NCBI RefSeq assembly: GCF_013426205.1 | Contig: NC_089422.1 | Location: 7,715,001 to 7,779,000, forward strand | DNA: 64,000 nt | Reading direction: 5' to 3' | Source of the DNA: Metarhizium brunneum | Lineage: Eukaryota > Ascomycota > Sordariomycetes > Hypocreales > Clavicipitaceae | In this document: piece by piece, positions 1 to 11,701 of the stretch | Layout of the letters: every line of letters begins with the position of its first letter | Position numbering within the stretch: position 1 is the first letter of the stretch | Program-made: the position numbers and the translations under genes | The notes under the pieces: model-generated | Told to the model about the DNA's origin: nothing | Seen by the model: the letters and a program-made list of their open reading frames with translations, nothing else | Database searches by the model: none

Positions 1-1037
1 ACAGCGACGGGAACTCGCTGTAAGGATTGTCAGCACGCGTTCCCTTGAAGTAAGCTACGGACAGAGGTATCACGTCATGGTGACACGCAGAAATCAAAAA
101 AAGGTTTACCCCTTGACAACGGCGGCATAATCCCAGTTGGATGTTTGTAGCAATGATGGCTTTAGTCCAACCAGCCCGCTGCATATGCCTGTCGTGGTCT
201 GCATGTTGAAAAAGCAACAAGATGAGGTAAAAGGCAGAAGAAAATCCAGACGAGGGTGGCGTTGGTGACGCAGAATGGAAATAGTGAACAAGAGGTGAGA
301 AGACAAACGGAAAGCACGTACTTTAAGTCCAACGGAGTGGCAGATTGCGACCCGCTCAAGCTCTGCGCAAAACTCACATTTCCTCCCATTTGCCGGGCTT
401 GGTTTTGGAATCCAGCACCTCCCATCGGTATATTTCCACCGAATGCCCAGCCAGATCCGTTGTTTGCTAGTTTCGTAAATGAACAGTGTCAGCCCTCACG
501 GTCGTGTGATCGACGGCTGCAGCTTCTTAACGCCGGTACAAAATCATACCTAGCTTCCCGTTTGGCAGCCGGCTCGATACCGATCGTCCTGGTAGTTGAG
601 GCTGTTGCTGACCGCCGAAATTGCCAGGCATGCCTCTGAGAGACTGCGGCACCGTTCCTATTTCCAATGTATCGAGTTAGTCCGGTTCCTTGACAGCATC
701 TTTTTTGTTGCCCAAGCAGAACGCCATAGCCTCTCAATGTTCAAAGACTAATGCGCCAACTGTTGACTATACGCTGAAAGAGCCCAATGCCTTCTAATAC
801 GATATGATCGTCAATCGCTTGATCTTCATAGATGGCCCAATCTTCGCTCCTTGCAGGGCAAGTAGCCAGGCAAGAGATATAGCAACTCCTTTCCAAATCT
901 GCGGACAAAAGTCTTCCCCGTCATGCACCAACTAGCATAGCACTCTGACCAAAGACGGGGCCGGGCGACGTAACGAGGTGGGAGGATTGAAGATCATGCG
1001 GAAGGAGACTTGGGCACGTCCTACCTGGCCGATTCAT
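1..1037 (-). CDS. NOT2: CCR4-NOT complex subunit NOT2, 5' part (runs off window start)
   Basis: Partial gene for the N-terminal region of NOT2 (Cdc36), a core subunit of the CCR4-NOT deadenylation and transcription complex. Four exons are visible: 1037-1025 (13 nt, MNRP plus one base), 657-550, 466-322 and 17-1, the last continuing outside the window. Joined, they read MNRPGTVPQSLRGMPG, then a Gly/Gln-rich stretch, SRLPNGKLAN, WAFGGNIPMGG and LDLNEFPSL. I recognise these as the N-terminal motifs of filamentous-fungal NOT2, including the FPSL element. The first intron (658-1024) is long for the window and ends in GACTAAC...TAG. All junctions keep frame. The C-terminal NOT box lies off the window, so the call rests on the N-terminus only. 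Confidence 0.8.
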
Positions 1038-1440
1038 AATGTCTTTGGAATCGCGTGGAACCAATATTATAATTCGCGTCGCAGAGAATTCGGTATTTTA
1101 TTTGAAGGGTGTTGTTCGTCTGGTATGTAACGTGTGCGTTGCTTTCGCAGTTTAAAGGTTGAAGATTGCTTGGTCCCCGATCTTGTGATGGAATCGATCT
1201 TCGGAGAGGCTAACAAGGCTAACTAACCCACGAAGTCGTTGGCCGGATTCAAGTGGGTCCGTGCCGAAGGCGGCTCCGGGGCCAATCACACTCACACGCT
1301 TGTGCCAAGGCTGACGGCAACTGGAAGCAAGATCCCAGTAGGACATGACGACGTCGACGTAATTTACCGCCATTTCTTCATCCAATATATCATCAGTCTC
1401 GTTAGGGATTTGATTAACTTCGCTTGCTCTTCATGGCTGC
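1038..1440. other. Intergenic, NOT2 promoter side
   Basis: This holds the region upstream of NOT2 and the 3' flank of the ZNG1-like gene, both on the minus strand. Only short unsupported ORFs occur here. No repeat or RNA gene was recognised. Confidence 0.6.
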
Positions 1441-2852
1441 TCAATTGATGGCATTGTTAAAGCTCCGTACAAAATCTTCCTCTACAAGCTTTCGCCCTAT
1501 AAATATAATTTTGCCTTGCTCTGGTTGCACCTGCGCAGTTTCTGGGGCGTCGGTCAGCTCAAACACCTCCCTCACACCCTGCAACATCCTGGCCGTCCCA
1601 TCTCGCAAGACTATGCGCCCCTTGGATCGATGAATCTCGAACGTCCCTTCATTCTCGCTTCCCGGCAGTTTGTTGTCCCACAGCACAGAGCGTAACCACT
1701 TGTCCACCTCGGCCACCTTACCTGGCAAGAGGCAGGGCACTGGAATTGACATTGTTGATATGGTCTGGTCTGCTTAGCCAACATGACTCATTCTCTAGTA
1801 AAGGCAATGCTCTATTCGCTGACTTACGGGATCGAGATGACTGTGGCCTTTGAGCCGTTCATTCGCTTCGTTGAATTGGTCGTATGCATGCAGGTCAAGT
1901 AATAGTCCTTCCAATTGGGGCACGACGCTCTTTTCTGTAACATGCAACTTTGCTAGGCCATTGATGGATTGGATTCGCGCCTTAACAAGCTGTAACTCGT
2001 CCTCTGTAGCAAGGTCTGACTTATTAATAACGATGACATCTGCATGAGATATTTGCACATGCGCGGTCGTCATCAGCGGCCCGTGGTCATCATGGTCTTG
2101 ATGCCCCTCAACTTTCCCAGTCGGGTCATCCAAGCTGCGCAGAATATTTTTGGCGTCGACCAGGGTAACGATTCCATCTAAATATATCGTGCTTCCCAAC
2201 CCATCATCTACCCAAAACAACGGCGCGATGTTGCCTGGGTCTGCGAGGCCTGTGGTTTCTAAGAGGATATAATCGAATGCGCCTCTCTTTTCCATAAGAG
2301 ACTCTATGGCATTTACGCCCGTATCCCTGCGAAGGTTAGAATCGACCGTTTGTCAACCCCATACCACCACCTACTTGACTGAACAGCAAATGCAGCCGTT
2401 TCCCACGTCTAGCCATTCTTCCACCCTATCGTCTCCCTGGTTGACGGTAAGAGACTTTTCAATGTCCAGTGCTGCTGAGGTGTTAGAATTCATTTATGGT
2501 GGGATGGATCACTGCTTCGTTTGCCCACAATCTCCAAATTCTGCGAGGCAAGAAACGAGGATTAGCCCAGTTCCGCTGAAGGTGAATTCAAGACACAAAC
2601 CATTCATAATAACGGCAATCTTCTTGCCATGTTGAGCCGTCAAGATGTAATTCAACAGTGTAGTCTTTCCAGCTCCCAAGTAACCTAATTTTGCATCAAC
2701 AACACGCGTACTATTCGATTCTCCCTTTAAGACTGAGAGCACAGACCAGTCACAATTGTAATAGGGACTTTGACAGTAATTTCTTCACCATTTTGTTCAA
2801 TCTGCCCCGCAGTTTCAACCAACTCTGGAGGGGCATCGTCATCGAAATCCAT
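1441..2852 (-). CDS. ZNG1: COG0523/CobW-family zinc chaperone GTPase (ZNG1-like)
   Basis: Predicted 374-aa G3E GTPase of the CobW/COG0523 family. Eukaryotic ZNG1 members deliver zinc to methionine aminopeptidase 1. Exons: 2852-2747, 2684-2601, 2540-2529 (12 nt), 2474-2375, 2326-1828 and 1764-1441. Visible motifs are Walker A GYLGAGKT (residues 36-43), the metal site CICC (95-98, within [10 protein letters not shown]), ETTG (124-127), a His/Asp-rich loop (175-183) and NKSD (202-205), followed by a CobW C-terminal domain. The 12-nt exon supplies most of EFGDS, without which the NEFG motif is lost. The N-terminus reads [10 protein letters not shown] where the human and yeast proteins have a CPELV- or CPQLV-type METAP1-docking motif, so the cysteine is replaced by proline. 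It is divergent from the MOB3 gene. Confidence 0.9.
2529..2540 (-). other. 12-nt microexon of the ZNG1-like gene
   Basis: Flanked by a GCAG acceptor and a GT donor. It bridges VIMN to SALDIEKSL, restoring the NEFGDS stretch that is invariant in the family. Skipping it keeps frame but deletes four residues of the switch region. Confidence 0.75.
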
Positions 2853-3289
2853 TACGGCCGGCGATGTTCCCTATATACGCGACGAAAGAGGATCAATCAG
2901 AAGATCAAGACGAGACTTCAGTAAAAAAAAAAAAAATACGAGGGACAAAGGTAATTCGCTCCCCAAGTGCAAGCCGCGTGCGCCAATTCGTTCACGTGGA
3001 GGATCGAGCTTCATGGCAAGTCTGGCTGGCGTTCTTCGCGTCGCCTCTAAGCATGCCCCGCTAAGCCGCTTGTATCCACTTAGCGCAGGTTCCATGCATT
3101 TACAGAGCCCTCGGTGCCAGATGCACCTATCAAAGACAAGCACGCGCACGATCAAGCGAACAAGCGCCGAGCCTGTCATTGCCTCTGGGCGGGCATCTGC
3201 AGCTTGTACACAAGTTCACCAGCAACACAACGACAACAATTGTTGGCCATATTCCTAGGAGGTCCAGCAATCACACAACAGTACCGACA
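2853..3289. promoter_or_regulatory. Divergent promoter, ZNG1-like / MOB3
   Basis: The 437 bp between two oppositely oriented start codons must hold both promoters. It contains an A-run near 2924-2936. No canonical TATA box was identified. Confidence 0.5.
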
Positions 3290-4880
3290 ATGGCGCTGGC
3301 TCCCAGCTCGCCTCGTCTGCCGAGCCCTCCTCCGCCTGCCGAAATCCAAATCAGCCCAAACTCGCCATCAGGAGGAGCACCAGCAAGTCCTCATGCTACA
3401 CAAATGGAGCAATCCGTCTTGGACGCCAATTCCAGGCGTCGCATACATCCGGGGACAAAGGCTGCTGATATGGCTGCCGGGCCACCTTTGGTGCCTCTGA
3501 GCGAGGTGAGAAGCATCGTGGCTCTATTCACACAAATATGTTGCAATCCATCACTGACGAGCAGCCTCTCGCCAGCTTGATTCGGCCTTTCAGTTGCAGG
3601 AGCATCTTGCTGCCCTGCATTACGACCGCACAGCCTCTGGAACGCAAGCGATAACGCGCGAGACAGCTCACCAGCTCACCCAACCTCCCGTGGGCATCGA
3701 TCGCACCATCTGGCTCTACGAGCTTTGTCGATTCCTCATCTCCAAATGCAACCAACTCGTCGTAGGGTTCCTCTTCGACACCCCTCCTTGCAGTGCGCAA
3801 ACGTGTCCCGAGATGCGAGCTTCCGAGTGGCAGTTTCTATGCGCGGTCCACGAGCAACCCAAGAGCTGCTGCGCCATCGACTACTGCTGCCACACGCTCG
3901 ACTGGGCAGCCAACGTCGTGTCCGACCAAAAGCTCTTCCCCAGTCGGTTCGCAGTCCTCAGCGATGCTCACAGCAAGAATGCCGGAGTGAAAAATCTAGT
4001 AAATGTATTCAGAAGACTACACCGCATTTTCGCCCACGCGTGGTTCCAGCACCGCAGCGTATTCTGGTCCGTGGAAAGCCAGACCGGCCTGTACGTCTTC
4101 TTCAAGACGGTGTGCGACCAGTACGATCTGCTCCCGGCTGAGAACTACAAGCTCCCACCGGAAGCCGAGGGTCTCGAAGCGCCCCCGATCGAGCCCGAGG
4201 CCGACAAGCCTCCGCCAGCTATTCTCAAGCCGGCATCACAGCAGCGGCCTGCTGGAACAGAAGATGACGGTCTGCACTCCGGTGGCCGCACCAACACTCG
4301 AAGACACATTAGGAGTAGTCCTTCGACAGGCAGTGCCGTGACAACCGTAATAGAAGCGGACGAAGAAGACACAGACAATGTTTCCAACAAGATGGAAAGT
4401 CTGCACATTTCTGACACTCGCCCAACTGGCCAGGAGCCAGAAAGCGCAGAAGTACCTGTCATTGTTGAACGCTCCGTCATAGAAGGGGCTTCCAAATCAG
4501 AGGAACAACACCCTCCAGAGCCGGTGGAGCCGCCGGCACCAACAGAAGCAGAGACAGAAGCAGAGGCAGAAGCAGAGGCAGAGGCAGAAGAGGCAAATCA
4601 GACAATCGTAGAGCCTGAGCTTGCTAGCAATCAAGACGAAGACCAAAATACAGAGTCCAACATTGCCCTTCCATCCGCTGAAACCGATACCAGACCGTCC
4701 GAACCTCATGTCGAGGAATCCTGTTCAGAGACAAAAACTGACGATGAGGAATCAAAACAACCGACAGACGAAACCGCCCCCGACCCATCAGAGTCAACTG
4801 AGGAGGAAAAGGAACCAGCCAAGGAGACCAAGTCAGAGGACATGGCTGGAGAATCTGGACACGTCCCTGATCCAGAGTAA
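3290..4880 (+). CDS. MOB3: MOB3/phocein-type kinase activator (STRIPAK subunit)
   Basis: 506-aa protein from two exons, 3290-3505 and 3576-4880. The Mob domain (about residues 80-270) has the expected zinc ligands C144, C149, H226 and H231 with the same five-residue spacing as in MOB1. The segment around WQFLCAVHEQPKSCCAIDY resembles phocein (MOB4), not MOB1/MOB2. In Sordaria, MOB3 belongs to the STRIPAK complex that controls hyphal fusion and fruiting-body development. The N-terminus is Pro/Ser-rich and probably disordered. The last 230 or so residues form a very acidic low-complexity tail, including an Ala-Glu run encoded by an imperfect GCAGAG repeat near 4543-4592. The start chosen is the ATG giving MALAPSSPRLP; an upstream in-frame ATG at 3179 lacks family support. 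Confidence 0.88.
4543..4592 (+). repeat. GCAGAG/GCAGAA hexanucleotide repeat (Glu-Ala run)
   Basis: Imperfect tandem hexamers inside the MOB3 acidic tail encode alternating Glu and Ala. The length is a candidate for variation between strains. Confidence 0.7.
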
Positions 4881-5448
4881 ACAGCATGACACGAGAATGA
4901 ATGACCTGGTGCATGGTACATTACCCCCGGGGAGTGGTGGGATGTTTCCAAGTAGGATAATGGTAGTTGTAGCGTTGCAGTCCTCGCACACACACCTTTC
5001 TCAAAATTCGGGATTCCTCTTCTTACGAATGAGAGCATATTGTATAATTCACCAAATTCGAACAGCAATCGTGTTTCCTAGGCCTCCAACCTGGAAGACC
5101 TTGTGACTTGCATGGGATATTTTGTCGCGAATTTGAAAACAGCTCTAAAAGAAAAACGACGCGAACCACCGCATTTATATGATGTTTGACACGTAATAAG
5201 CTGTCTAGTGGAAAACACTTTTATTATGTTCAACACGCTAGGTATTGTATCCTGGCATCTATCAGGGGAATAATCTTCAAGCATCGCCATGCTTCCTAGG
5301 GAACGCCACATTTTGCTGTTTACAATATACAAGAAATACCCTACCAGTATAAAGGTAGATAGAAGTCCTCCTTCCATCCGTAATATTAGGTCCTGTTGCT
5401 CTTTTGTTTCTCCAAATTTTTTTCACACGCACAACGCCAATATCCAAA
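4881..5448. other. Convergent intergenic region
   Basis: Lies between the 3' ends of MOB3 and the Zn2Cys6 gene, so it should hold two 3' UTRs and polyadenylation sites. Nothing else was recognised. Confidence 0.6.
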
Positions 5449-7876
5449 TCAAGACATGCCTGTCACATCGTTGCCCGTTGTTAGGGCTAATTCGGCGGCC
5501 TCCATCTTAGCAAATAAATGGCGGACTTCCCGAATATTTTCCTGTTGGGCGTTCACAGCTGCTGTGTTTCGCTCGTCTGCAAAAGTGCGAATTGCTTGCA
5601 ATATTGGAGTCAACCCTTCGTCGTTTGGTAGCCACCAATGGGCACAGGACGGGTCACGGAACAGGTGCGCCATTTTGATTCGTCGTGTAGTAGGGTGTAT
5701 AAATCTTGAACATGGTGTTAGACAGTGACTCTGCAGTCTTGTTTCAAGGCAACTAAGGCATTGCGCCGCCGGTTCTGGTTAGGAGACGGGCTATACTCAC
5801 CCCATTGTGTCCAGTAGAGCAAACTTCCTGCGAACCCACATCTGGTGACGAGAGTCTCGCGGCAGGAAGAGAGCAGCAATGGAAATACAAGGCTGCAGTG
5901 GTATTAGGGCTCCCTTGGGTTTCAATGGCCAAAATTCTACAGTCTCGAAATACTGGCATATGGTGTAGGCATGTTTGGCCATCTCTATAAAAACCTGTTC
6001 CGCAGGGATGTCCGACGATTGCGATAGGTGCATAATCATGATGGAGGTCCATTCTGTGGTTATCAAGGTATTTGTGAAGAGTGGCTGCTCGTAAAGAAGA
6101 CCTAGCATGTACGGATTCACGATGTCACCAGGAACCACGTCGCGTTGGTAAGAAAAGTCCGTGACCAAATATTCCGGCACCGAAAGGGCGGCATCCCAGG
6201 TCGATTTCCACTCGAGAAGTTCGTTGGTTATTCTCTTGTGCTCCTTGGTGAAGTCTTCGGGTCCTATTTGCCCGCGACTGCCACGTGCGTAGAGCATAGA
6301 CATATCGTACGATATGGAGCGAAGTTGAGTAGATCGAGAACTAATTTTCCAGCGAAACTCGTCGGGGCTGGCGCCAAGTTGCGACTCGTTGTACTCGTTC
6401 ATTCGGTTGAACCACTCCCGTGGCAGATCAGTCGGGAACCCACCCATAATGGCGACGTAACAGTCGTAGCGGGTGTACCAATCGATGCAGGCTCGTCCAA
6501 CTGGCGTGTGCATAACCGTATCAGGGGTGAATATTTTTCGAACAACTTGGAAGGCCGCTTTTTGATGTCCCATGAGATTAATCCAATCACCAAAATATTC
6601 CTGTAGTAATAGTCAGCATGTCTCTCCTTGCCGTGTCAGGCTGCAAGAAGAGCTTACTTCTATGGTCAATAGCTGCAGAATGGTTATCAGGTTCAGGATA
6701 TTGTTCATCTCCTTTCGATTTATAGATTCCAGGAGAAGTGTGACACTTTTATTGTAGTATTTCAAGAAGTCCTGGAGTTTGCCAGCGGGATTCTGCAGGG
6801 TGGCGTGATATGTTGCAAAGCCAACAACAGCATTAAGAAGAGGTTCGTGTTGAACAGCTAGAGAAGGCAGAATAGTACCAAAGAAGTCATCAGCATCGTG
6901 CATGATGCTATAGTGAAAGCTGGTGATATTTTCCACAAAATAATTCAGGTAGTGTTGGTAGTCCAAAGGAAGATGCGACCAATCGGCACGGCCATCCGTA
7001 GGTATGTTTAGGTCAATGGACGGGGCCACAGTCACACTGCTGCCGCCAGTCGATACTGAAGGAGAAGAATCTTTGATTCCGTCCGGTGATAAGCTTTCAG
7101 TGCTTTGCCTCGTGGTGACGTTGCGATTTGAGGAACCTGTGGCTTTGCTTCCTGATAGTTGAGAATCGGACCTCTCTTCAGAAGACAATTCTTCAGGTTC
7201 GTCCTCGTCGAGGATCGTCTGAAGGGAGTTTGTGACCCGGTCCATATCAGCGTCGTCCCCCTCATTCGATGATTTTGGGCTCGTCTTCTGAGATGCATTA
7301 TTGTCTTTGGACTTGGAGCTTTTTGAAGCTGGCGGGTCAGGATAGACGCAATCACGGTTGCCCTTTTTACAACCTGATGGTTATTAGCACTGCGACAGGA
7401 GTTGGGTTTGGGAAGTAGATGGCACCGTAGAAGAATACCCTCGGCTTGAGAGTTGCATCTACTCACGTTCACATATCGGACGGGTCTCATCACACTACAG
7501 ATACTCGAAGCCGTGGTTAGCATGATTCTCTGACTTGGCAATACTGTTTGGAGCATGGAGGTACTACCTTTACGCGCCTGCTCCGGCACATGAAGCACCC
7601 TGACCGTGTCCGTCGATGTTTGACATGATCAGTTCCAAATGTCGGGCCCGTGATAGACTTTTTCCTACCTTTCCCAGTCTTTGACGCATGAAGATGGGAT
7701 TGGTCAGGATACGTTCCCAAATGTCCCAAATTATGATATGGGTTTTGCATCATCGGGCCTGATATTGGAACGTGATATCCTGGCATGGTGGACATGCTCA
7801 ACTCTTCGGGATTGCTAGGGAAATAACCTCCCACTCCCGACATTGATGTCAGGAAATGGTGATAATACTCATCCAT
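5449..7876 (-). CDS. Zn2Cys6 transcription factor with fungal-specific C-terminal domain
   Basis: 702-aa regulator from five exons: 7876-7568, 7494-7467, 7373-6658, 6600-5801 and 5704-5449. The zinc binuclear cluster has all six cysteines (C94, C97, C104, C111, C114, C121) and sits after about 90 residues of N-terminal leader, not at the extreme N-terminus. Two introns interrupt the cluster. A Ser-rich linker follows, then a long helical region of the fungal-specific transcription factor type 2 kind ending in a conserved-looking FIHPTTRR...HWWLPNDEG stretch. I cannot assign a target pathway. About 7.3 kb of gene-free DNA lies upstream, unusually long for this window and compatible with complex regulation. 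I have the impression that the arrangement (leader, KHRRTRSGC cluster, conserved C-terminus) is widespread in Pezizomycotina, but this is unverified. Confidence 0.85.
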
Positions 7877-10656
7877 GACGACTTCTTGGGGATGATGTTA
7901 AGTGATGCCGGTATATATGTCGACGGATGCAGCCTTTTCCAGCACCGGGGTGTATATACCATACTCAATAGGGCAAACAATGTGTTTCGCTGCAGAGGTG
8001 TGGGCTTAGATTGCCACCAAGCGGAGCTATACCGCAGCAGTCGCGTAAAGTCTGGGGGAGATCCCACAGTTATCCAGCCGTGTCATGGAACAGAGGATGT
8101 ATCAACTCCCGCTAGGGTAAGCAGAGTCAGCGGCAACACCCTTTTTTGACGAGGACGGCTTCGGGGACTGACTGTTTTGGCACCGCCGTGGGTCTGCCTT
8201 GATTTTGTTTGCCGTGCTCAAGGCAAAGAATGTAACCAGGCGTGCTAGCCCTGAAAAGATGGTCACGGGATCCGATGGCATTAGACGTTATCAAGCGTGA
8301 GTTCAAAGATTGCCGGTTCTGATGCCACGAATCGGCCGCAAAGCCCAGCGACGATGTTTGGTAAAGAAGCGAAATGGAGGTGGCTTGTTCCTTGTTGTAA
8401 GAATGTGACGACAATCAGTCCGGAGGCGCGGCGGGAATTTGTTAGATCTTGCAGGTGTGTCTGAGAGATGTATCTTTAAGCAAGGAAACCAGGCAAGGAA
8501 ACCATTTCCGAACGTTTTCCAGTTTACGGAGACGTCGTAGGGGCCAGCTCGTACATCAAAAGTGGGTGCTGTCCTCCAGACGGGCGTCTGAGGGGGGGAA
8601 ACACCTTCCTTCGAATAGCATCAACCCCCTGTATAGTGACGGAAGCAGTGGTTGTGTTAGATGGGGCACATGACAGGGAGTTGCAGTTACCCCTGGTAGC
8701 CTTGTCCAAAAGTGCCAGAACACAGCTTGTCAACGGCAGATGCCCGGGTTGGTCCGCACAACCACCGGTCCGCCACACTCCGAAGGTCAAGGTAATTAAA
8801 GTGGTGCGTTGCTTGCAGGTATGACCCGATATTGAGAACCAGAAATGACCTTCAGGAGTCAGTTTGACTCTTGTGAACGTCGTCGTTGACAAGGACGATG
8901 GGTATCTGTAACTGCAGCTGCCAACGGCGGCAAGGGATGAGGCACAATATCTTCGTTGCTCGTGACAGGTTCACACCAGATCCTGGATTCGAAAAGAAGA
9001 GAGTAACACACGCAGAAAAGGAATAAATAAATAAAAGAGCCCAAGCCTTGAGCCGGACGCGTCATACACAAGCCGGAGGACCCTCACGCGATTGAGGATG
9101 TCTTGTAACGGTGGTCTTTTGCGGGTATAATATGATGTGGTGTGGCGTGGAGACGGAGCTCTTCGCTCCAAGGTAGTAGGCGGATTCTCAGTTAGTTACG
9201 GCCACAGGTCGTAGAGGGAGAAGTAAGAAGCATTGGCCTAGATAGATATTCTCAGTCAGAACGCTTGCGACACTACTCGGGCACCTGAATGGTCGCAGCG
9301 GCCGGGCAAGTTGGTTAGGTACCCAACAGAGGCAATGGGTGTTGGAATCGAAAGCTCTACCCCTTGGGCAGCTGACGTTAGGCATCATAATAAAGACGGA
9401 TATTTTAGAGCCAGGTACGGAATATGTAGTACTCACCCTCGCTCGCAACCCTCTCCCTTCTCAAGCTGGACTACAGTTTTGCCAAGGACAGATCCCAACT
9501 TGATTCCAAAACACACGGGCAAACACAGTGGATTGTTAGCTGATTGAGCATGGCAAATGATATGGATCCATCCGCTAGATAAATGCCGGGCAGATAATAA
9601 GACGAGTCAAAGCAAGCCTCGACTCCATTTCTCATAGATACAATACAAGGGCGTATTATAGTATCCGAAGGGGCGGGCGAACGGGCTGGCCAACGGGCTT
9701 GAACCGGATATTATCACAGTATGTATGTATTGTGAACGGCTTCGGTAGGCTGTCCCGAGTATGCAGGCCAAAGTTGTGAAATGTCAGTTGTGATAATTGG
9801 GTTGCTCGGCCACAGGAACCCACGGGTGGTTCGTTCACTACTATCAAAGGTTCAAAACCGGTCAAGAGCCCTTGGGTGTATGCAGAGAGAGGCTTGCTTT
9901 TCGGCAGACTCAGTCCAGTGTCGGGATGAAAGGCGGAATGTCAGTTCCCGGAAAAAGCAAGTGATCTCCAGTACATTCGACTGCCAGTCCATCTGCTCCA
10001 GTCGGAATGCCGGCCTGTGGGGGGTTCATGGACAGGAAGCCTTGCAAATGAACATGGCAAGGATAGCCTACGTGCTCCTCCAGACAATACGACGTGATGG
10101 TACTCCACCATCTCCTCCATGCTAACCCTGGTGGAGCGCCTGTCCTGGGGCGGCTGAGACTAATTTGAGTCGATCTTGAAAGCCAACTCTAGAAACTCTG
10201 CGTATGTATGTAATTGCAAAGCCATCCGCAACGTCAAGGGTTGATTCATCCCACAACAATTGGTCGTCCGCAGTCATGCATAAGCTCAGCCAAGCACAAT
10301 GGCTGCCGCTACCGGACACTGTTCTTTGATATATATACTTGTTGACGTACTTGCTCCAGATGGAACTCCAACTCCTGAGGTGGACGAATACGTACAGCGC
10401 GTAGAAAGGACGTACATGCTGCAGAGTCAAAACGGACCATCCCGTCTGGGTTTACTAGGGTCTCCTTGTAGGGATTTGTTTGCAATAAGCCGCGATTCCC
10501 ATGTGCTTCCATACTCCGCGTAGGTGTGGTTGGATGATCTCTCAAATGCTTAATTCACCGTGATCCATGCCATGTGCAGACTAGCCCGGTTAGTAAGGCG
10601 GGCAGGATGATTTCATCGTGGCGCCTCTGACATCAAACAGACAGGGCTTCCACATA

Positions 10657-10680
10657 CATACATACATAGTACATGTGTAT
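10657..10680. repeat. CATA microsatellite
   Basis: Short tetranucleotide run of ACATACATACATACAT type followed by AGTACATGTGTAT. A similar run occurs near 12040-12055. Confidence 0.7.
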
Positions 10681-11692
10681 CCATATGAAGTCTTTCGTAA
10701 TACTTGGTGCAGATACTCCATACTTGCACTTTGACGTCCTGCGTGAGCCACTGCAAATACATATCTCCCGCTGCCGCAACGTGGAAATCTGGTGTCTTTG
10801 GTGACTGATTTTGGGCTGGTTGTGATGGTGCTGCCATCTCAGATGATGCGTCGTGAAGATGTTGTTGTTCAGTAGACTCTCTGTAGCAAGGAGGTCTCGA
10901 CCTGGATTGCGATCCAACCACCATGTCATAGCAGCGGGACCAGTGCTAGGACTTTACGGTGCTTTCCACTATTCGTACTTTCAAGTTCTCGACGTATTGT
11001 GGAGGATCTGCCAAGTCGAGGTTGGATTGCGAGGCTGCTTCCGTCCACCTCTTCGGCCATCCATCAGCATACTCGTTCGTTTTCTCAGGTTTGCAGGAGG
11101 TGCTGGTTGCTGGGGTTCATATCATCCAGTCGCCGTTATGCTTGTTCACCTGCCAGTGCTAATCTGCGAAAGTTCCTTCGAAAGCTCAAGTGTGTCCAGG
11201 AACATGCAACCGCAGTGGACGGGTCACTTCATTTCTCCCGCCACCGGCACTCCGTATCCCCAGGCCCCCAGTCTTGGCTCTACGGTGTGGCTGCCAGGTG
11301 GACAGACTCTTTTCATATTCTTTGCGCGGTCAGAACGGCATGGCGTCAGTGCACGGCGGTACGAAAGGTGCAGAAATGGTGCGAGTCAGAAGCCTGGCAT
11401 TGGCATGCTGGAAGATTGACAGGAACCCGCGGCTGCCCCGATGACTTGGTTGAAAGAACGTCCCCGTGCCCACTCATCCACAGAAGCACCTGTCACTCAA
11501 CTGCCTCTCGCTCGGGTTTGGTCTAGCTAACTGCCAGGTAGTAGTCCTGGACCCTGCTGCGGTTCTCTTTTGATTCGGCATGACAGACGCAACACAGGAC
11601 TGGCCTGTTCGTATGCACCATGCTCCGCAACAATGTCCACCAGTCCTCTATCCGAAAATCAGCCGTCAAGTGTTAACACCTGGTACCTACTC

Positions 11693-11701
11693 TACGGAGT
11701 A
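11693..11701 (+). repeat. TACGGAGTA dispersed motif
   Basis: One of the exact copies of a 9-base motif seen only in intergenic DNA here. Others in this region are at 12224-12232 and 14428-14436. Confidence 0.6.

Noticed and set aside
10853..11526. 188- and 175-codon overlapping plus-strand frames
   Set aside because: Two frames of equal quality overlap and the composition is unlike the real genes. The opposite strand looks slightly more coding-like.
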